The position numbers and the translations under genes are program-made. A model generated the notes under the pieces. That model searched no databases and had not been told where the DNA came from. It saw only the letters and a list, made by a program, of their open reading frames with translations. Shown one piece after another: positions 17,428 through 27,181 of a stretch of 64,000 nucleotides of DNA. The DNA lies in NCBI RefSeq assembly GCF_025146565.1, contig NZ_CP102258.1, positions 1,143,501 through 1,207,500 on the forward strand, given 5' to 3'. This DNA is from Bacteroides eggerthii. Its GTDB lineage: Bacteria > Bacteroidota > Bacteroidia > Bacteroidales > Bacteroidaceae. How positions within the stretch are numbered: position 1 is the first letter of the stretch; each line of letters starts with the position of its first letter.

Positions 17428-19482
17428 ATGTTTATGAAGGATAAAAAATCAGCTTCTTTGTTTCAAAAGGAGCAAGTAATGGAAAGTTTGAAACAGTCAT
17501 TCGTGAAGTTGAATCCGCGGGTGATGATAAAGAATCCGATAATGTTCACTGTGGAGCTGGTGACACTGGTGATGCTGGTAGTCTGTATCCTCTCTTTAGG
17601 GACATCGGAATACGGGACGTTCGGTTATAACTTCCTGGTGTTTGTGATATTGTTTGTAACTTTGTTGTTTGCCAACTTTGCCGAGGCCATTGCCGAAGCC
17701 CGCGGCAAGGCACAAGCGGACAGCCTGCGTAAGACGCGTGAGGAAACTCCCGCCAAGGTTCTGGTGGAAGGCAAGTTACGTACTGTCAGCAGCGCACGTC
17801 TCAAGAAGGGAGATTTCTTTGTTTGCGAAGCCGGCGATACGATTCCTGCCGATGGTGAGATTGTGGAAGGACTGGCTTCTATTGACGAGAGTGCCATTAC
17901 CGGTGAATCTGCTCCGGTAATTCGTGAGGCGGGTGGTGATAAAAGCTCCGTTACCGGCGGCACGAAAGTTCTGTCGGATAAGATAAAGGTGTTGGTTACG
18001 CAGCAACCGGGCGAGAGTTTCCTCGACAAGATGATTGCGCTGGTAGAGGGGGCTACCCGGAAGAAAACCCCGAACGAAATAGCGCTGACTATCTTATTGG
18101 CCGGTTTTACGTTAGTGTTCGTAATCGTATGTATTACGTTGATTCCGATGGCGGACTATACCAATATCGACCATCCGGGTACATATATCTCTATTGCGGC
18201 CATTCTCTCATTATTTGTCTGCCTGATACCGACCACCATTGGCGGCTTGCTTTCGGCAATCGGTATTGCCGGTATGGATCGTGCTCTGCGTGCCAATGTA
18301 ATTACAAAATCGGGCAAAGCCGTTGAAACTGCCGGTGACATTGATACATTGTTGCTGGACAAGACCGGTACAATCACTATCGGTAATCGTAAGGCTACCA
18401 AGTTTCATCCGGCTCCGGGCATTGATGAAAAGGTGTTTGTGGAGGCCTGCCTGCTGTCCTCGCTCTCCGATGAAACCCCGGAAGGAAAGTCTATCATTGA
18501 GTTGGGGCGTGAGAACGGACATCGTATGCGCGACCTCAATACTGCGGGTGCTCACATGATTAAGTTTACGGCCGAAACCAAATGTTCCGGTGTCGACCTG
18601 CAAGACGGTACACAAATCCGTAAAGGTGCGTTCGATGCTATTCGTCGGATTGTGGAAAGCGCAGGGAATAAATTCCCGAAAGAAGTGGAAGAGGTGATTG
18701 CTGCCATTTCGGGCAATGGCGGTACTCCGCTGGTAGTATGTGTCAATAACGCGGTACTGGGAGTCATAGAATTACAGGATATCATCAAACCGGGCATTCA
18801 GGAACGCTTTGAACGTCTTCGTAAAATGGGGGTGAAGACGGTTATGGTAACCGGTGACAACCCGTTGACCGCCAAATATATTGCCGAAAAGGCCGGTGTG
18901 GATGATTTCATTGCCGAAGCAAAGCCGGAGGATAAAATGGAGTATATCAAGAAAGAACAGCAAGCCGGTAAACTGGTTGCCATGATGGGAGACGGAACCA
19001 ATGATGCCCCCGCACTGGCGCAGGCAAATGTGGGTGTTGCCATGAATAGCGGCACGCAGGCTGCAAAGGAAGCCGGCAATATGGTAGACCTTGACAATGA
19101 TCCGACCAAGTTGATTGAAATTGTGGAGATAGGCAAGCAGTTGTTGATGACGCGCGGCACGCTCACGACTTTCTCCATTGCGAATGATGTGGCCAAATAC
19201 TTTGCTATTATTCCCGCACTGTTCATGGTTGCTATTCCTCAGTTGGCTCCGTTGAATATCATGGGGTTGCATAGCCCTGAAACGGCCATTCTTTCGGCTA
19301 TCATCTTTAATGCTGTCATCATTCCCATACTGATACCGTTGGCATTGAGAGGCGTTCAATACAAACCGATTGGCGCAAGTGCGTTGCTACGCCGTAACTT
19401 GCTGATTTATGGTTTGGGTGGTGTCATAGCACCGTTCATAGGTATTAAGTTAATAGATATGTTTGTCAGTTTGTTTTTTTAA
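17428..19482 (+). CDS. kdpB: Potassium-transporting ATPase subunit B (P-type ATPase)
   Basis: 684 residues. P-type ATPase motifs are in order: TGES in the actuator domain (AITGESAPV), phosphorylation site [13 protein letters not shown] with the Asp near residue 311, KGAFDAIRR in the nucleotide-binding domain, and [12 protein letters not shown] in the hinge. It hydrolyses ATP to drive potassium uptake through KdpA. The start may also be the second Met at 17434. It has 17 nt to kdpC. Confidence 0.97.
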   Translation: MFMKDKKSASLFQKEQVMESLKQSFVKLNPRVMIKNPIMFTVELVTLVMLVVCILSLGTSEYGTFGYNFLVFVILFVTLLFANFAEAIAEARGKAQADSLRKTREETPAKVLVEGKLRTVSSARLKKGDFFVCEAGDTIPADGEIVEGLASIDESAITGESAPVIREAGGDKSSVTGGTKVLSDKIKVLVTQQPGESFLDKMIALVEGATRKKTPNEIALTILLAGFTLVFVIVCITLIPMADYTNIDHPGTYISIAAILSLFVCLIPTTIGGLLSAIGIAGMDRALRANVITKSGKAVETAGDIDTLLLDKTGTITIGNRKATKFHPAPGIDEKVFVEACLLSSLSDETPEGKSIIELGRENGHRMRDLNTAGAHMIKFTAETKCSGVDLQDGTQIRKGAFDAIRRIVESAGNKFPKEVEEVIAAISGNGGTPLVVCVNNAVLGVIELQDIIKPGIQERFERLRKMGVKTVMVTGDNPLTAKYIAEKAGVDDFIAEAKPEDKMEYIKKEQQAGKLVAMMGDGTNDAPALAQANVGVAMNSGTQAAKEAGNMVDLDNDPTKLIEIVEIGKQLLMTRGTLTTFSIANDVAKYFAIIPALFMVAIPQLAPLNIMGLHSPETAILSAIIFNAVIIPILIPLALRGVQYKPIGASALLRRNLLIYGLGGVIAPFIGIKLIDMFVSLFF

Positions 19483-19499
19483 TTTAAAATAGAAAGAAA

Positions 19500-20075
19500 A
19501 TGAAAACTCTTTGGAAATCAGTTAAAATAACCATCGCTTTCTGCGTATTCTTTTCTGTGTTCTATATCCTTGTCTTGTGGATATTCGCACAATTTGCAGG
19601 GCCGAATAAAGGTAATGCCGAAGTATTGACCTTGAACGGCAAGGCAGTAGGCGCTGCCAACGTGGGGCAGATGTTTACGGAGGACATTTATTTTTGGGGA
19701 CGGCCTTCTTGTGCCGGTGACGGTTATGATGCAAGCAGTTCGGCAGGTAGCAATAAAGGTCCTACAAACGAAGAATACCTTGCGGAAGTGGAAGCGCGTA
19801 TAGATACATTCTTGTTACATCATCCTTATTTGCAACGTAAAGAAGTTCCTGCCGAAATGGTAACGGCCAGCGCTTCGGGGCTTGATCCCGATATTACGCC
19901 TGCCAGTGCTTATGTACAGGTAAAGCGTGTGGCTGAGGCAAGGGGAATGGATGAGGCTACTGTCCGGGGCATCGTTGACAAGACTGTTGAAAAACCGTTG
20001 CTGGGATTGTTCGGTACGGTGAAAGTGAATGTGTTGAAGCTGAATATTGCATTGGAAAAAATAAATGGAAAATAA
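19500..20075 (+). CDS. kdpC: Potassium-transporting ATPase subunit C
   Basis: 191 residues with one N-terminal membrane helix (ITIAFCVFFSVFYILVLWIF). The periplasmic part carries the KdpC motifs GRPSCAGDGYDASSSAGSN, TNEEYLAEVEAR, ASASGLDPDITPASA and LLGLFGTVKVNVLKLN. KdpC holds the A and B subunits together and raises ATP affinity. Its stop codon overlaps the next start in TAATG, so the outer-membrane gene is translationally coupled to the kdp genes. Confidence 0.96.
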   Translation: MKTLWKSVKITIAFCVFFSVFYILVLWIFAQFAGPNKGNAEVLTLNGKAVGAANVGQMFTEDIYFWGRPSCAGDGYDASSSAGSNKGPTNEEYLAEVEARIDTFLLHHPYLQRKEVPAEMVTASASGLDPDITPASAYVQVKRVAEARGMDEATVRGIVDKTVEKPLLGLFGTVKVNVLKLNIALEKINGK

Positions 20076-20839
20076 TGAAAGATATGAATTGTGTAAAAGT
20101 AACAGTAATAGGCATTATCGCCGCTTGGGCAGTAAGTTTTATGGGAGTGGCCAAGGTACAGGCACAGGAATTTAAGGTACAGGGTGATTTGGTCAGTTCT
20201 TATGTGTGGCGTGGCTTTTATCAAACCGGGGTTAGTTTCCAGCCGACTTTAGGCTTGGGGATAGGTGGCTTTTCGTTGACGGCATGGGGCTCTACCGATT
20301 TCGACGGAACAAGCTCCTCGGACGGTGAGGCTGCCAAAGAAATAGATTTGACGGCAGCTTATACGTTCGGCGATTCCGGTTTGACCTTGTCGGTCGCCAG
20401 TCTTTGGTGGGCAGGTCAGGGAAGCAATAAGTATTTTAACTTCAAAAGCCATGAGACGGCCCATCATTTTGAAGCAGGGCTTGCCTATACACTGCCGTTG
20501 GAGAAGTTCCCGCTGTCAATAGCCTGGTACACGATGTTTGCCGGTGCGGATAAGAATGAGAAGGGAAAGCAGAATTATTCTTCTTATGTAGAGTTGAACT
20601 ATCCGTTCAGTATCAAATCCGTCGATTTGAATGCCACTTGCGGTTTTTTGCCTTACGAAGCCGGCGTGGGTGTTTACGGAGTACCGAACAGTGGCTTCGC
20701 CGTAACCAATCTGGCACTGAAAGCCACGAAGGATATAAAGGTGACGGATAAATTCGCGATACCGATATTTGCGCAGGCTATTTGGAATCCCTGTATGGAA
20801 GATGCGCATCTGGTGTTTGGTATAACTCTGAAGCCATGA
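20075..20839 (+). CDS. Outer-membrane beta-barrel protein in the kdp operon
   Basis: 254 residues with a signal peptide ending near VAKVQAQ and a mature start EFKVQGDLVSSYVWRGFYQ, typical of small outer-membrane barrels of the porin-like TorF/Gcw_chp type. Alternating hydrophobic strands run to the C-terminus, which ends DAHLVFGITLKP. The alternative start is MNCVK at 20084. It is coupled to kdpC at its start (TAATG) and to the KdpD-like gene at its end (ATGA overlap). It must therefore be made with the potassium pump. A role as an outer-membrane potassium pore is an inference from this position. Confidence 0.8.
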   Translation: MKDMNCVKVTVIGIIAAWAVSFMGVAKVQAQEFKVQGDLVSSYVWRGFYQTGVSFQPTLGLGIGGFSLTAWGSTDFDGTSSSDGEAAKEIDLTAAYTFGDSGLTLSVASLWWAGQGSNKYFNFKSHETAHHFEAGLAYTLPLEKFPLSIAWYTMFAGADKNEKGKQNYSSYVELNYPFSIKSVDLNATCGFLPYEAGVGVYGVPNSGFAVTNLALKATKDIKVTDKFAIPIFAQAIWNPCMEDAHLVFGITLKP

Positions 20840-21963
20840 GCAGCAGGGAAGAGAGTGTACAACATTTCCTCGACTTAATTAAGAAATCACGTCGCGGTAA
20901 GTTTAAGGTCTACATCGGCATGATTGCCGGTGTAGGCAAAACTTATCGTATGCTTCAGGAAGCCCATGACTTGCTGGATAATGGGGTAGACGTGAATATA
21001 GGCTATGTGGAAACACATGGACGTGCCGGTACGGAGGCGGTGTTGGCAGGACTGCCCGTAATTCCCCGGCGTAAGATATTCTATAAGGGTAAGGAACTTG
21101 AGGAAATGGACCTTGACACCATCATCCGTATCCATCCGGAAATCGTTATTGTGGACGAGTTGGCGCATACCAATGTAGAAGGCAGTAGGAATGAAAAGCG
21201 TTGGCAGGATGTAATGGATTTGTTGGATGAGGGCATCAATGTTATATCCGCTGTCAACATACAACATATCGAGAGTATTAATGAAGAGGTGCAAGGTATT
21301 TCCGGTATCGAGGTAAAGGAACGCATTCCCGACAGTGTGCTGGAAGAAGCGGATGAAGTGGTGAATATCGACCTGACGGCGGAAGAACTGATAACCCGTC
21401 TGAAAGCCGGTAAGATATACAGGCCGGATAAAGTAGCTCTTGCTTTGAATAACTTCTTCAAGACGGAAAATATCCTGCAACTGCGCGAACTGGCTCTGAA
21501 AGAGGTGGCGTTAAGGGTAGAGAAGAAAGTGGAGAATGAAGTGGTGGTTTCCAGTGTCGGTGTACGGCATGAGAAGTTTATGGCGTGCATCAGTAGCCAC
21601 GAGAAAACTCCGCGTCGTATCATCCGTAAGGCGGCACGATTGGCAACCCGTTATAATACATCATTCGTAGCCCTTTATGTGCAGACACCCCGGGAGAGCG
21701 CCGACCGTATTACCCTTGCGAACCAACGGCACCTGCTAAATCATTTCAAACTGGTGACTGAGTTGGGAGGAGAAGTCATGCAGGTGCAGTCCAAAGATGT
21801 GCTGGGCAGTATTGTTACGGCTTGCAGGGAGAAACAGATAACGACCGTTTGTATGGGAAGCCCCTCGTTCGCTTTGCCGCAATCCTTGTTTATGGTACTG
21901 AAATATAGAAAATTTGTGAATGAACTGGCGCAAGCAAACATAGATTTGATTATACTTGCATAA
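20836..21963 (+). CDS. KdpD-type N-terminal sensor protein with Usp domain, no kinase domain
   Basis: 375 residues from ATG 20836, which overlaps the previous stop as ATGA. Residues ~15-225 are the KdpD N-terminal domain: Walker A GMIAGVGKT, GYVETHGRAGTEAVLAGL, Walker B VIVDELAHTNVEG, and DVMDLLDEGINVISAVNIQH. Residues ~245-375 are a universal-stress-type domain (MACISSHEKTPRRIIRKAAR). The protein then stops. There are no KdpD membrane helices, HisKA or ATPase domain. Such a stand-alone module would be a cytoplasmic regulator of the separate kinase encoded 19 nt downstream. Confidence 0.92.
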   Translation: MSSREESVQHFLDLIKKSRRGKFKVYIGMIAGVGKTYRMLQEAHDLLDNGVDVNIGYVETHGRAGTEAVLAGLPVIPRRKIFYKGKELEEMDLDTIIRIHPEIVIVDELAHTNVEGSRNEKRWQDVMDLLDEGINVISAVNIQHIESINEEVQGISGIEVKERIPDSVLEEADEVVNIDLTAEELITRLKAGKIYRPDKVALALNNFFKTENILQLRELALKEVALRVEKKVENEVVVSSVGVRHEKFMACISSHEKTPRRIIRKAARLATRYNTSFVALYVQTPRESADRITLANQRHLLNHFKLVTELGGEVMQVQSKDVLGSIVTACREKQITTVCMGSPSFALPQSLFMVLKYRKFVNELAQANIDLIILA

Positions 21964-21982
21964 AAATTAATTCTTGAGCATT

Positions 21983-23422
21983 ATGAATATTCGTACTAAA
22001 TTGATACTCAGTGTAGGTATCCTTGCAGGCATGATAATCCTGTTGGTAGCCCTTTCTGTTGTGAATCTTCAGATATTGACGGCTACGGAGCCGGACAGCC
22101 CTGCTGCCATACCCGGTTTGCAACGTGCTTTGTTGTGGGTTTCTGTTACGGGTGGCATTTGTATCCTTGCCAGTATTGTGTTGTTGGTATGGTTGCCCCG
22201 TTCTATCAACAAACCTATTAGGGAACTGATGCAGGGCATTCTCGAAATAGCCAACCATAACTATGAAAAGCGTCTTGATATGAGTGAACACGAAGAGTTT
22301 CGCGAAGTGGCCGATAGCTTTAACAGCATGGCGGAACGCCTTACGGAATACCGTACCAGTACGCTGAATGATATTCTATCTGCCAAGAAGTTTCTGGAAG
22401 CTATTGTAAACAGTATCCATGAACCCATTATCGGCTTAAACCGCGAGCACGAAATCCTTTTTATCAATAAGGAAGCACTGACTGTGCTGAATTTGAAGCG
22501 CGAGGATGTCATACGCCGTTCTGCCGAGGAGTTGTCACTGAAAAATGACCTGCTCCGGCGATTGGTGAGGGAATTAATCAATCCGGGTGAAAAGAAAGAA
22601 CCATTGAAGATTTATGCAGATAATAAGGAAAGCTATTTCCAGGCATCCTATATTACCATAATGAATACGGATGCCGATACGGACGAATCCCATAACCTGG
22701 GGGATGTTATCCTATTAAAGAATATCACCGAATTTAAGGAATTGGATACGGCTAAAACCACCTTTATATCTACGATCTCGCATGAGTTGAAAACCCCTAT
22801 TTCTGCAATCTTGATGAGTTTGCAGCTTTTGGAAGATAATCGTGTGGGTGCTTTGAATGAGGAGCAGGAACAACTTTCAAAAAGTATCAGGGAGAATGCC
22901 GATCGTCTGCTGGGGATTACAGGCGAACTTCTTAATATGACACAGGTGGAAGCCGGTAAGCTACAGATGATACCGAAGATAACGAAACCCATCGAACTGA
23001 TAGAATATGCTATCAAAGCAAACCAAGTACAGGCTGATAAGTTCAACATTCAGATTGAAGTGGAATATCCGGAAGAGAAAATGCCGAAGTTGTTTGTGGA
23101 TAGCGAGAAGGTAGCATGGGTGCTCACTAACCTGTTGAGTAACGCCATTCGTTATTCCAAGGAAAACGGTCGCGTTATTATCGGCGCAAGGCAGGAAGGT
23201 AATTTTGTGGAGCTTTATGTGCAGGATTTTGGTAAGGGCATTGACCCGCGTTATCATCAGAGTATCTTTGACCGCTATTTTCGCGTCCCCGGTACGAAAG
23301 TGCAGGGAAGCGGATTGGGACTTTCCATTTCCAAAGATTTTATAGAAGCTCATGGCGGCACGCTGACTGTTCAGAGTGAATTAGGTATAGGTAGCCGCTT
23401 TGCAATTCGGTTGAAAGCGTAA
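21983..23422 (+). CDS. Membrane histidine kinase with HAMP and PAS domains, partner of the KdpD-like protein
   Basis: 479 residues from ATG 21983; an upstream TTG at 21974 is less likely. Two membrane segments (~7-27 and ~48-72) enclose a very short periplasmic loop. A HAMP segment follows (~73-125), then a PAS domain (~135-245). HisKA has the phospho-acceptor His near 267 in FISTISHELKTP, and the HATPase domain shows NLLSNAIRYS, DFGKGI and GSGLGLSI. With the upstream KdpD-like protein it supplies the halves of a normal KdpD as two proteins. The likely target is the NtrC-type regulator at 13778. Confidence 0.93.
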   Translation: MNIRTKLILSVGILAGMIILLVALSVVNLQILTATEPDSPAAIPGLQRALLWVSVTGGICILASIVLLVWLPRSINKPIRELMQGILEIANHNYEKRLDMSEHEEFREVADSFNSMAERLTEYRTSTLNDILSAKKFLEAIVNSIHEPIIGLNREHEILFINKEALTVLNLKREDVIRRSAEELSLKNDLLRRLVRELINPGEKKEPLKIYADNKESYFQASYITIMNTDADTDESHNLGDVILLKNITEFKELDTAKTTFISTISHELKTPISAILMSLQLLEDNRVGALNEEQEQLSKSIRENADRLLGITGELLNMTQVEAGKLQMIPKITKPIELIEYAIKANQVQADKFNIQIEVEYPEEKMPKLFVDSEKVAWVLTNLLSNAIRYSKENGRVIIGARQEGNFVELYVQDFGKGIDPRYHQSIFDRYFRVPGTKVQGSGLGLSISKDFIEAHGGTLTVQSELGIGSRFAIRLKA

Positions 23423-23501
23423 TAGGTTTGTGATATTCTTGTCTCTTGAATATTTATGGCTTGAAGCCACTTTTCTTCAGGCCTGTTAGGGTACTTTGGC
23501 T

Positions 23502-24368
23502 TTACTTTCTGCGGTATTGTTGCGGCGACATTCCTGTCTGTTTCTTAAAGAAAGTACCGAAGTAGGATGCGTTTGGGAAATTAAAGAAATCCGAAATTTC
23601 CTGAACATTCTTTTGTGTGTTTTTGAGTAGTGAAATACTTTTGCGTATGATGGACTTAAAGACCAGCTCTTGTACCGTATACCCACAAATAGACTTAGAC
23701 AGGGCTGAAAGATATTTGGGAGATAAGCATAGTTTGTCCGCGTAAAAGTCCACTCCCCGCTCTTTTGTATAGTATTGTTCTATCAACTGTATCAGACGGA
23801 TAAAAATGTCATGTTTGTGGCTCACAGACGCTTTTTCCGCAATGAGTTTACGGGTATAGACAGAACAGAGCCTGTATGTTAATGCCAACAAGAGCAGCTT
23901 TTGTTCGTACCGATTGAATGTGTTTTCTTCTATGTTCAGCGTATTGTCCAGTAACGACAGGTATTTCAGAACTTCTTCTTCCTCTCCGGTATTCCAAACA
24001 TAACATGGTTCGGTGGCAAGATGTGAATATAGGTTCATGGATACTACCGAGTTTCCTATAATATCCCGTATGGGATCAGTCTGATAAATAAAGATAAATA
24101 CCTCTACATCAGCGGATGAATATAATACCTGAAACAGGGAGTCTTTCGGGAGAAAGAGTGTGTCGCCGGTTTTAGCAGAAAATGATTTCTGGTTAAGGAT
24201 AAAAGTAAAGCTTCCTTGTCTGCAGATTACCAGTCCTACTCCGTCTATCATAAATGGTTCTTTTAAGACGGTTGGGAAAGAGGAGAGTACACCTTCCGAA
24301 CTGCAGATTTGTTGCTTGTTCAATAGCGCATTGTCAAGGCGCGATAAACGTTCTTGCCGGGTATCCAT
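23502..24368 (-). CDS. AraC-family transcriptional regulator
   Basis: 288 residues. The N-terminal half is a cupin-like sensing domain (FTFILNQKSFSAKTGDTLFLPKDSLFQVLY). The C-terminal ~100 residues hold two helix-turn-helix motifs (FYADKLCLSPKYLSALSKSI and VQEISDFFNFPNASYFGTFF, ending KKQTGMSPQQYRR). It is the last gene of the efflux operon, 35 nt after the transporter, and probably controls it. The inducer is unknown. A short hairpin near 23456-23475 lies between it and the convergent kinase gene. Confidence 0.93.
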   Translation of the reverse strand: MDTRQERLSRLDNALLNKQQICSSEGVLSSFPTVLKEPFMIDGVGLVICRQGSFTFILNQKSFSAKTGDTLFLPKDSLFQVLYSSADVEVFIFIYQTDPIRDIIGNSVVSMNLYSHLATEPCYVWNTGEEEEVLKYLSLLDNTLNIEENTFNRYEQKLLLLALTYRLCSVYTRKLIAEKASVSHKHDIFIRLIQLIEQYYTKERGVDFYADKLCLSPKYLSALSKSICGYTVQELVFKSIIRKSISLLKNTQKNVQEISDFFNFPNASYFGTFFKKQTGMSPQQYRRK

Positions 24369-24403
24369 GACATTAGGGATTACAGTTGCATAAAAAAACT
24401 GTG

Positions 24404-26044
24404 CTAAGTTAATAATTTCCGTTTAGGATAGGGTAGTACTACAACAAATATCATGCAAAACAGACACGCATATAATGTCCAACCTGCCATTTCCTTGACT
24501 GCTGATAAAGTGGCTTGCACTTGAATACGTCCTTTTGTAGATATGGCTGCCATGTTAACGGCTTCTTGCTTGCTTTTTCCTTGATATTGCATCCCTTGTA
24601 CGGTTTGTGTGAATGAGGCGGATGCTTCGGGATGCATCATATCTACATTTTGGGCATAACGGGTAATGTAGTGTTGTTGCCGTTCTTGCAACACATTACT
24701 ATATAGGGCAGTTCCTATGCTGGGAGCGAGTACCATACGCACAGTGAGCATCGTACAAATCCATGAGGACAGGTATTTGTAGGGCATACGCTGGGTAGCA
24801 AAAGTCGGTATCAATGAATACAAGAGCATCATTCCAGTGGAACGAATGATAATGGGATATTTCATCCGTTCGTATAAACCGGCACCTTGAACCTCGAAGT
24901 ACATGAACATGGCGGATAGTCCTAAAAATAAGAATCCTGCGGCAAAGAGGTATTTAAAGTGCACTCCTTTTACACTGAGCCAGATAGTTGCAATGCCACC
25001 GATAAAATAGCCCAACATAGACCAGTTGCCCAATGTTGCGTTTTGATAGTTGTCCAGCTTCATTCCTATTCCCGTAAATACATTGACGAACATTGAACTG
25101 GAGTTCAGCACCATTAACAGAAAGTAGAACAGGAATCCGAAGCGGATAGTACGCAGCTTGAGGACATCGAATTGATAGTAGGGATTGCGCAGGGTTACTT
25201 CTATGTGGACAAATAGGATGCCTGCAACCACAGCGCCGACCGTAGCCCATTGGATTGTAGGATCGTCATACCAGTCGAGTACTTTGCCATAAGTAAGCAC
25301 ATAAGTGATGCACGTCAGTGTGATACAGAAGATGGAAGCGTTGCCAAATTGTTTGAAGTTGATAGGGAAACGACGGGTGGTATACTTATGATAAGGCATC
25401 GTGACGAATGTAATAAGGATGCAGAGTAACAGCAACCCCATCATGAAGTAATAAACATGCTGCCATTCGTATTCGTAGGTAAGCCATGCGGTAAGCGATG
25501 TACCCAACTGTCCCAATACCATAAAAAACAGATAAATGGCAGGTTGCGCAGCACTCCGTTCAATATCCAATTTATCCCATCCTTCGCCGGTGAGGGGCTC
25601 GTTGCCGGGAGTAATCTTTTCGGTTGCTTCCACATGGTCGGCGTATTTGATGAGAGTAAACAGATTGACCATCATCAGCACCATACGCAAAAATCCCATG
25701 AACAGACTACACAGTGCCAGCAGGAATATACTGTCTGTTTTGGCACAGATGTAACTGAAGATATACATCAGTGAAAATCCAGCGATGCACATCATTTTCT
25801 CCCTGCGGATACATACCAGCCGGTACAGGAAAGGGCAGAATGCCGCCATGCCTATGGATGTGGCGAAATTGGCAAACTGGATGTGTTCAGATATGATACC
25901 CAGACCGCTCATCATCTCAGTGCCGCTGGCAGAGTAAGTTCCGCCTACTGTGAGAATGGGTAGGAAGAACATGAACAGGATGATAATTCCTATCGGTTTA
26001 GGCACCCAGTTATAGAAAGGATAGTTTTTGGGATATGCGGGCAT
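24404..26044 (-). CDS. DHA2-type MFS efflux transporter (EmrB-like)
   Basis: 546 residues with about 14 membrane segments (for example IGIIILFMFFLPILTVGG at the start and WTLYACLFCMIFVVVLPYP at the end) and a large periplasmic loop before the last pair of helices (NVLQERQQHYITRYAQN). Position directly behind a HlyD-type adaptor and a TolC-type channel shows a tripartite drug- or metabolite-efflux pump of the EmrAB-TolC kind. The substrate is not deducible. Sequence identity to enteric EmrB looks low; the assignment rests on topology and context. Confidence 0.87.
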   Translation of the reverse strand: MPAYPKNYPFYNWVPKPIGIIILFMFFLPILTVGGTYSASGTEMMSGLGIISEHIQFANFATSIGMAAFCPFLYRLVCIRREKMMCIAGFSLMYIFSYICAKTDSIFLLALCSLFMGFLRMVLMMVNLFTLIKYADHVEATEKITPGNEPLTGEGWDKLDIERSAAQPAIYLFFMVLGQLGTSLTAWLTYEYEWQHVYYFMMGLLLLCILITFVTMPYHKYTTRRFPINFKQFGNASIFCITLTCITYVLTYGKVLDWYDDPTIQWATVGAVVAGILFVHIEVTLRNPYYQFDVLKLRTIRFGFLFYFLLMVLNSSSMFVNVFTGIGMKLDNYQNATLGNWSMLGYFIGGIATIWLSVKGVHFKYLFAAGFLFLGLSAMFMYFEVQGAGLYERMKYPIIIRSTGMMLLYSLIPTFATQRMPYKYLSSWICTMLTVRMVLAPSIGTALYSNVLQERQQHYITRYAQNVDMMHPEASASFTQTVQGMQYQGKSKQEAVNMAAISTKGRIQVQATLSAVKEMAGWTLYACLFCMIFVVVLPYPKRKLLT

Positions 26045-26069
26045 TTCCTTAACAATTAATGATTGAAAA

Positions 26070-27161
26070 TCAGAGTTTGGCTTTCACTATTACCATCATA
26101 CCGGCAGCTAGTTTTTCGTTATCTTCTTTGGAAAGATTGGTGAAGTCGATGCGTACGGGTATGCGTTGTTGTATCTTAACGAAGTTGCCGGCAGAATTGT
26201 CAGTAGGAACCAATGAATATTTTGAGCCCGTTGCTCCAGAAATGGCGGTGATGGTACCTGTGAACTCTTTGTTGCTGATGGCGTCTACGGTGACAGATAC
26301 CTTTTGCCCTATATGCAGGTTCTCCACTTGAGTCTCTTTGTAATTGGCAACGATCCACTTTTGGGTGTCAGGGAGTATGTAGGTAATAGTTTGTCCGGCT
26401 GTAATGAACTGTCCTTCTTCCAATGCCCGGCGGCCTAATTTCCCGTCACAGGGAGCCACTACTACAGTGTAGGAAAGATTCAAACGTGCCATCTCTAAAG
26501 CGGCTGTCGCGCGTTGGATGGCAGCTTCTGTACTTTCACGACGGTGTGATACTTCATTTACTCCGGATAAAGCGGCTTTTTGTTGGCGTTTTGTCGCTTC
26601 CAACTTTTTGCGGGTGGCTTCATATTCCGTTTCTATCTGTTCGAGCTGTATGGGAGTCGCTGCATTTCTTTGCACCAGGTTCTGGTAGCGTTGGCGGTCT
26701 TTCTCCAGCTTGGCAAGACGGATCTCAATTTCGGAGATGGAAGCGTCGTATACGGAAGCGGTGGTCTGTGTGGTTTGTAGTGTGGCCCCGATTACGGTAG
26801 CGCCGGCTTGTGCGTCTTTTAGTGCGGCTTCGGCTTCCATTACGCGTATCTTATATTCGCGGTCGTCCAATACAAGGAGCGTATCGCCTTTATGTATCTC
26901 TTGATGCTCGGTAAAATAAATCTTCTTGATATAGCCTGACGCGCGCAGGTTGATGGGAGATATGTACTGCTCTATCTGTGCGTCATTGCTGGTTTCTGTG
27001 CGATTGTAGCTGAGGAAGAGACAAGCAACCTCTATTATTCCCCAAACGACAATTGCCACTCCCAACAAGCTGACTACGATTTGCCAGCAGCGTAGTTTAC
27101 GAAGTTTCTTAGCCTTTTCCTGATGTGTGTTCGATGTGTTATTTTTTTCTATTGCTTCCAT
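26070..27161 (-). CDS. HlyD/EmrA-family membrane fusion protein
   Basis: 363 residues. One N-terminal membrane helix (CWQIVVSLLGVAIVVWGIIEVACLF), then a biotinyl-lipoyl-like half (INLRASGYIKKIYFTEHQEIHKGDTLLVLDD), a long coiled coil (~100-210, rich in Glu, Lys and Ala) and the second half with the DGKLGRRALEEGQFITAGQTI motif. It links the inner-membrane pump to the outer-membrane channel. Gaps are 25 nt to the MFS gene and 20 nt from the TolC-like gene. Confidence 0.94.
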   Translation of the reverse strand: MEAIEKNNTSNTHQEKAKKLRKLRCWQIVVSLLGVAIVVWGIIEVACLFLSYNRTETSNDAQIEQYISPINLRASGYIKKIYFTEHQEIHKGDTLLVLDDREYKIRVMEAEAALKDAQAGATVIGATLQTTQTTASVYDASISEIEIRLAKLEKDRQRYQNLVQRNAATPIQLEQIETEYEATRKKLEATKRQQKAALSGVNEVSHRRESTEAAIQRATAALEMARLNLSYTVVVAPCDGKLGRRALEEGQFITAGQTITYILPDTQKWIVANYKETQVENLHIGQKVSVTVDAISNKEFTGTITAISGATGSKYSLVPTDNSAGNFVKIQQRIPVRIDFTNLSKEDNEKLAAGMMVIVKAKL

Positions 27162-27181
27162 ATGATGATTTGATTAACTTG

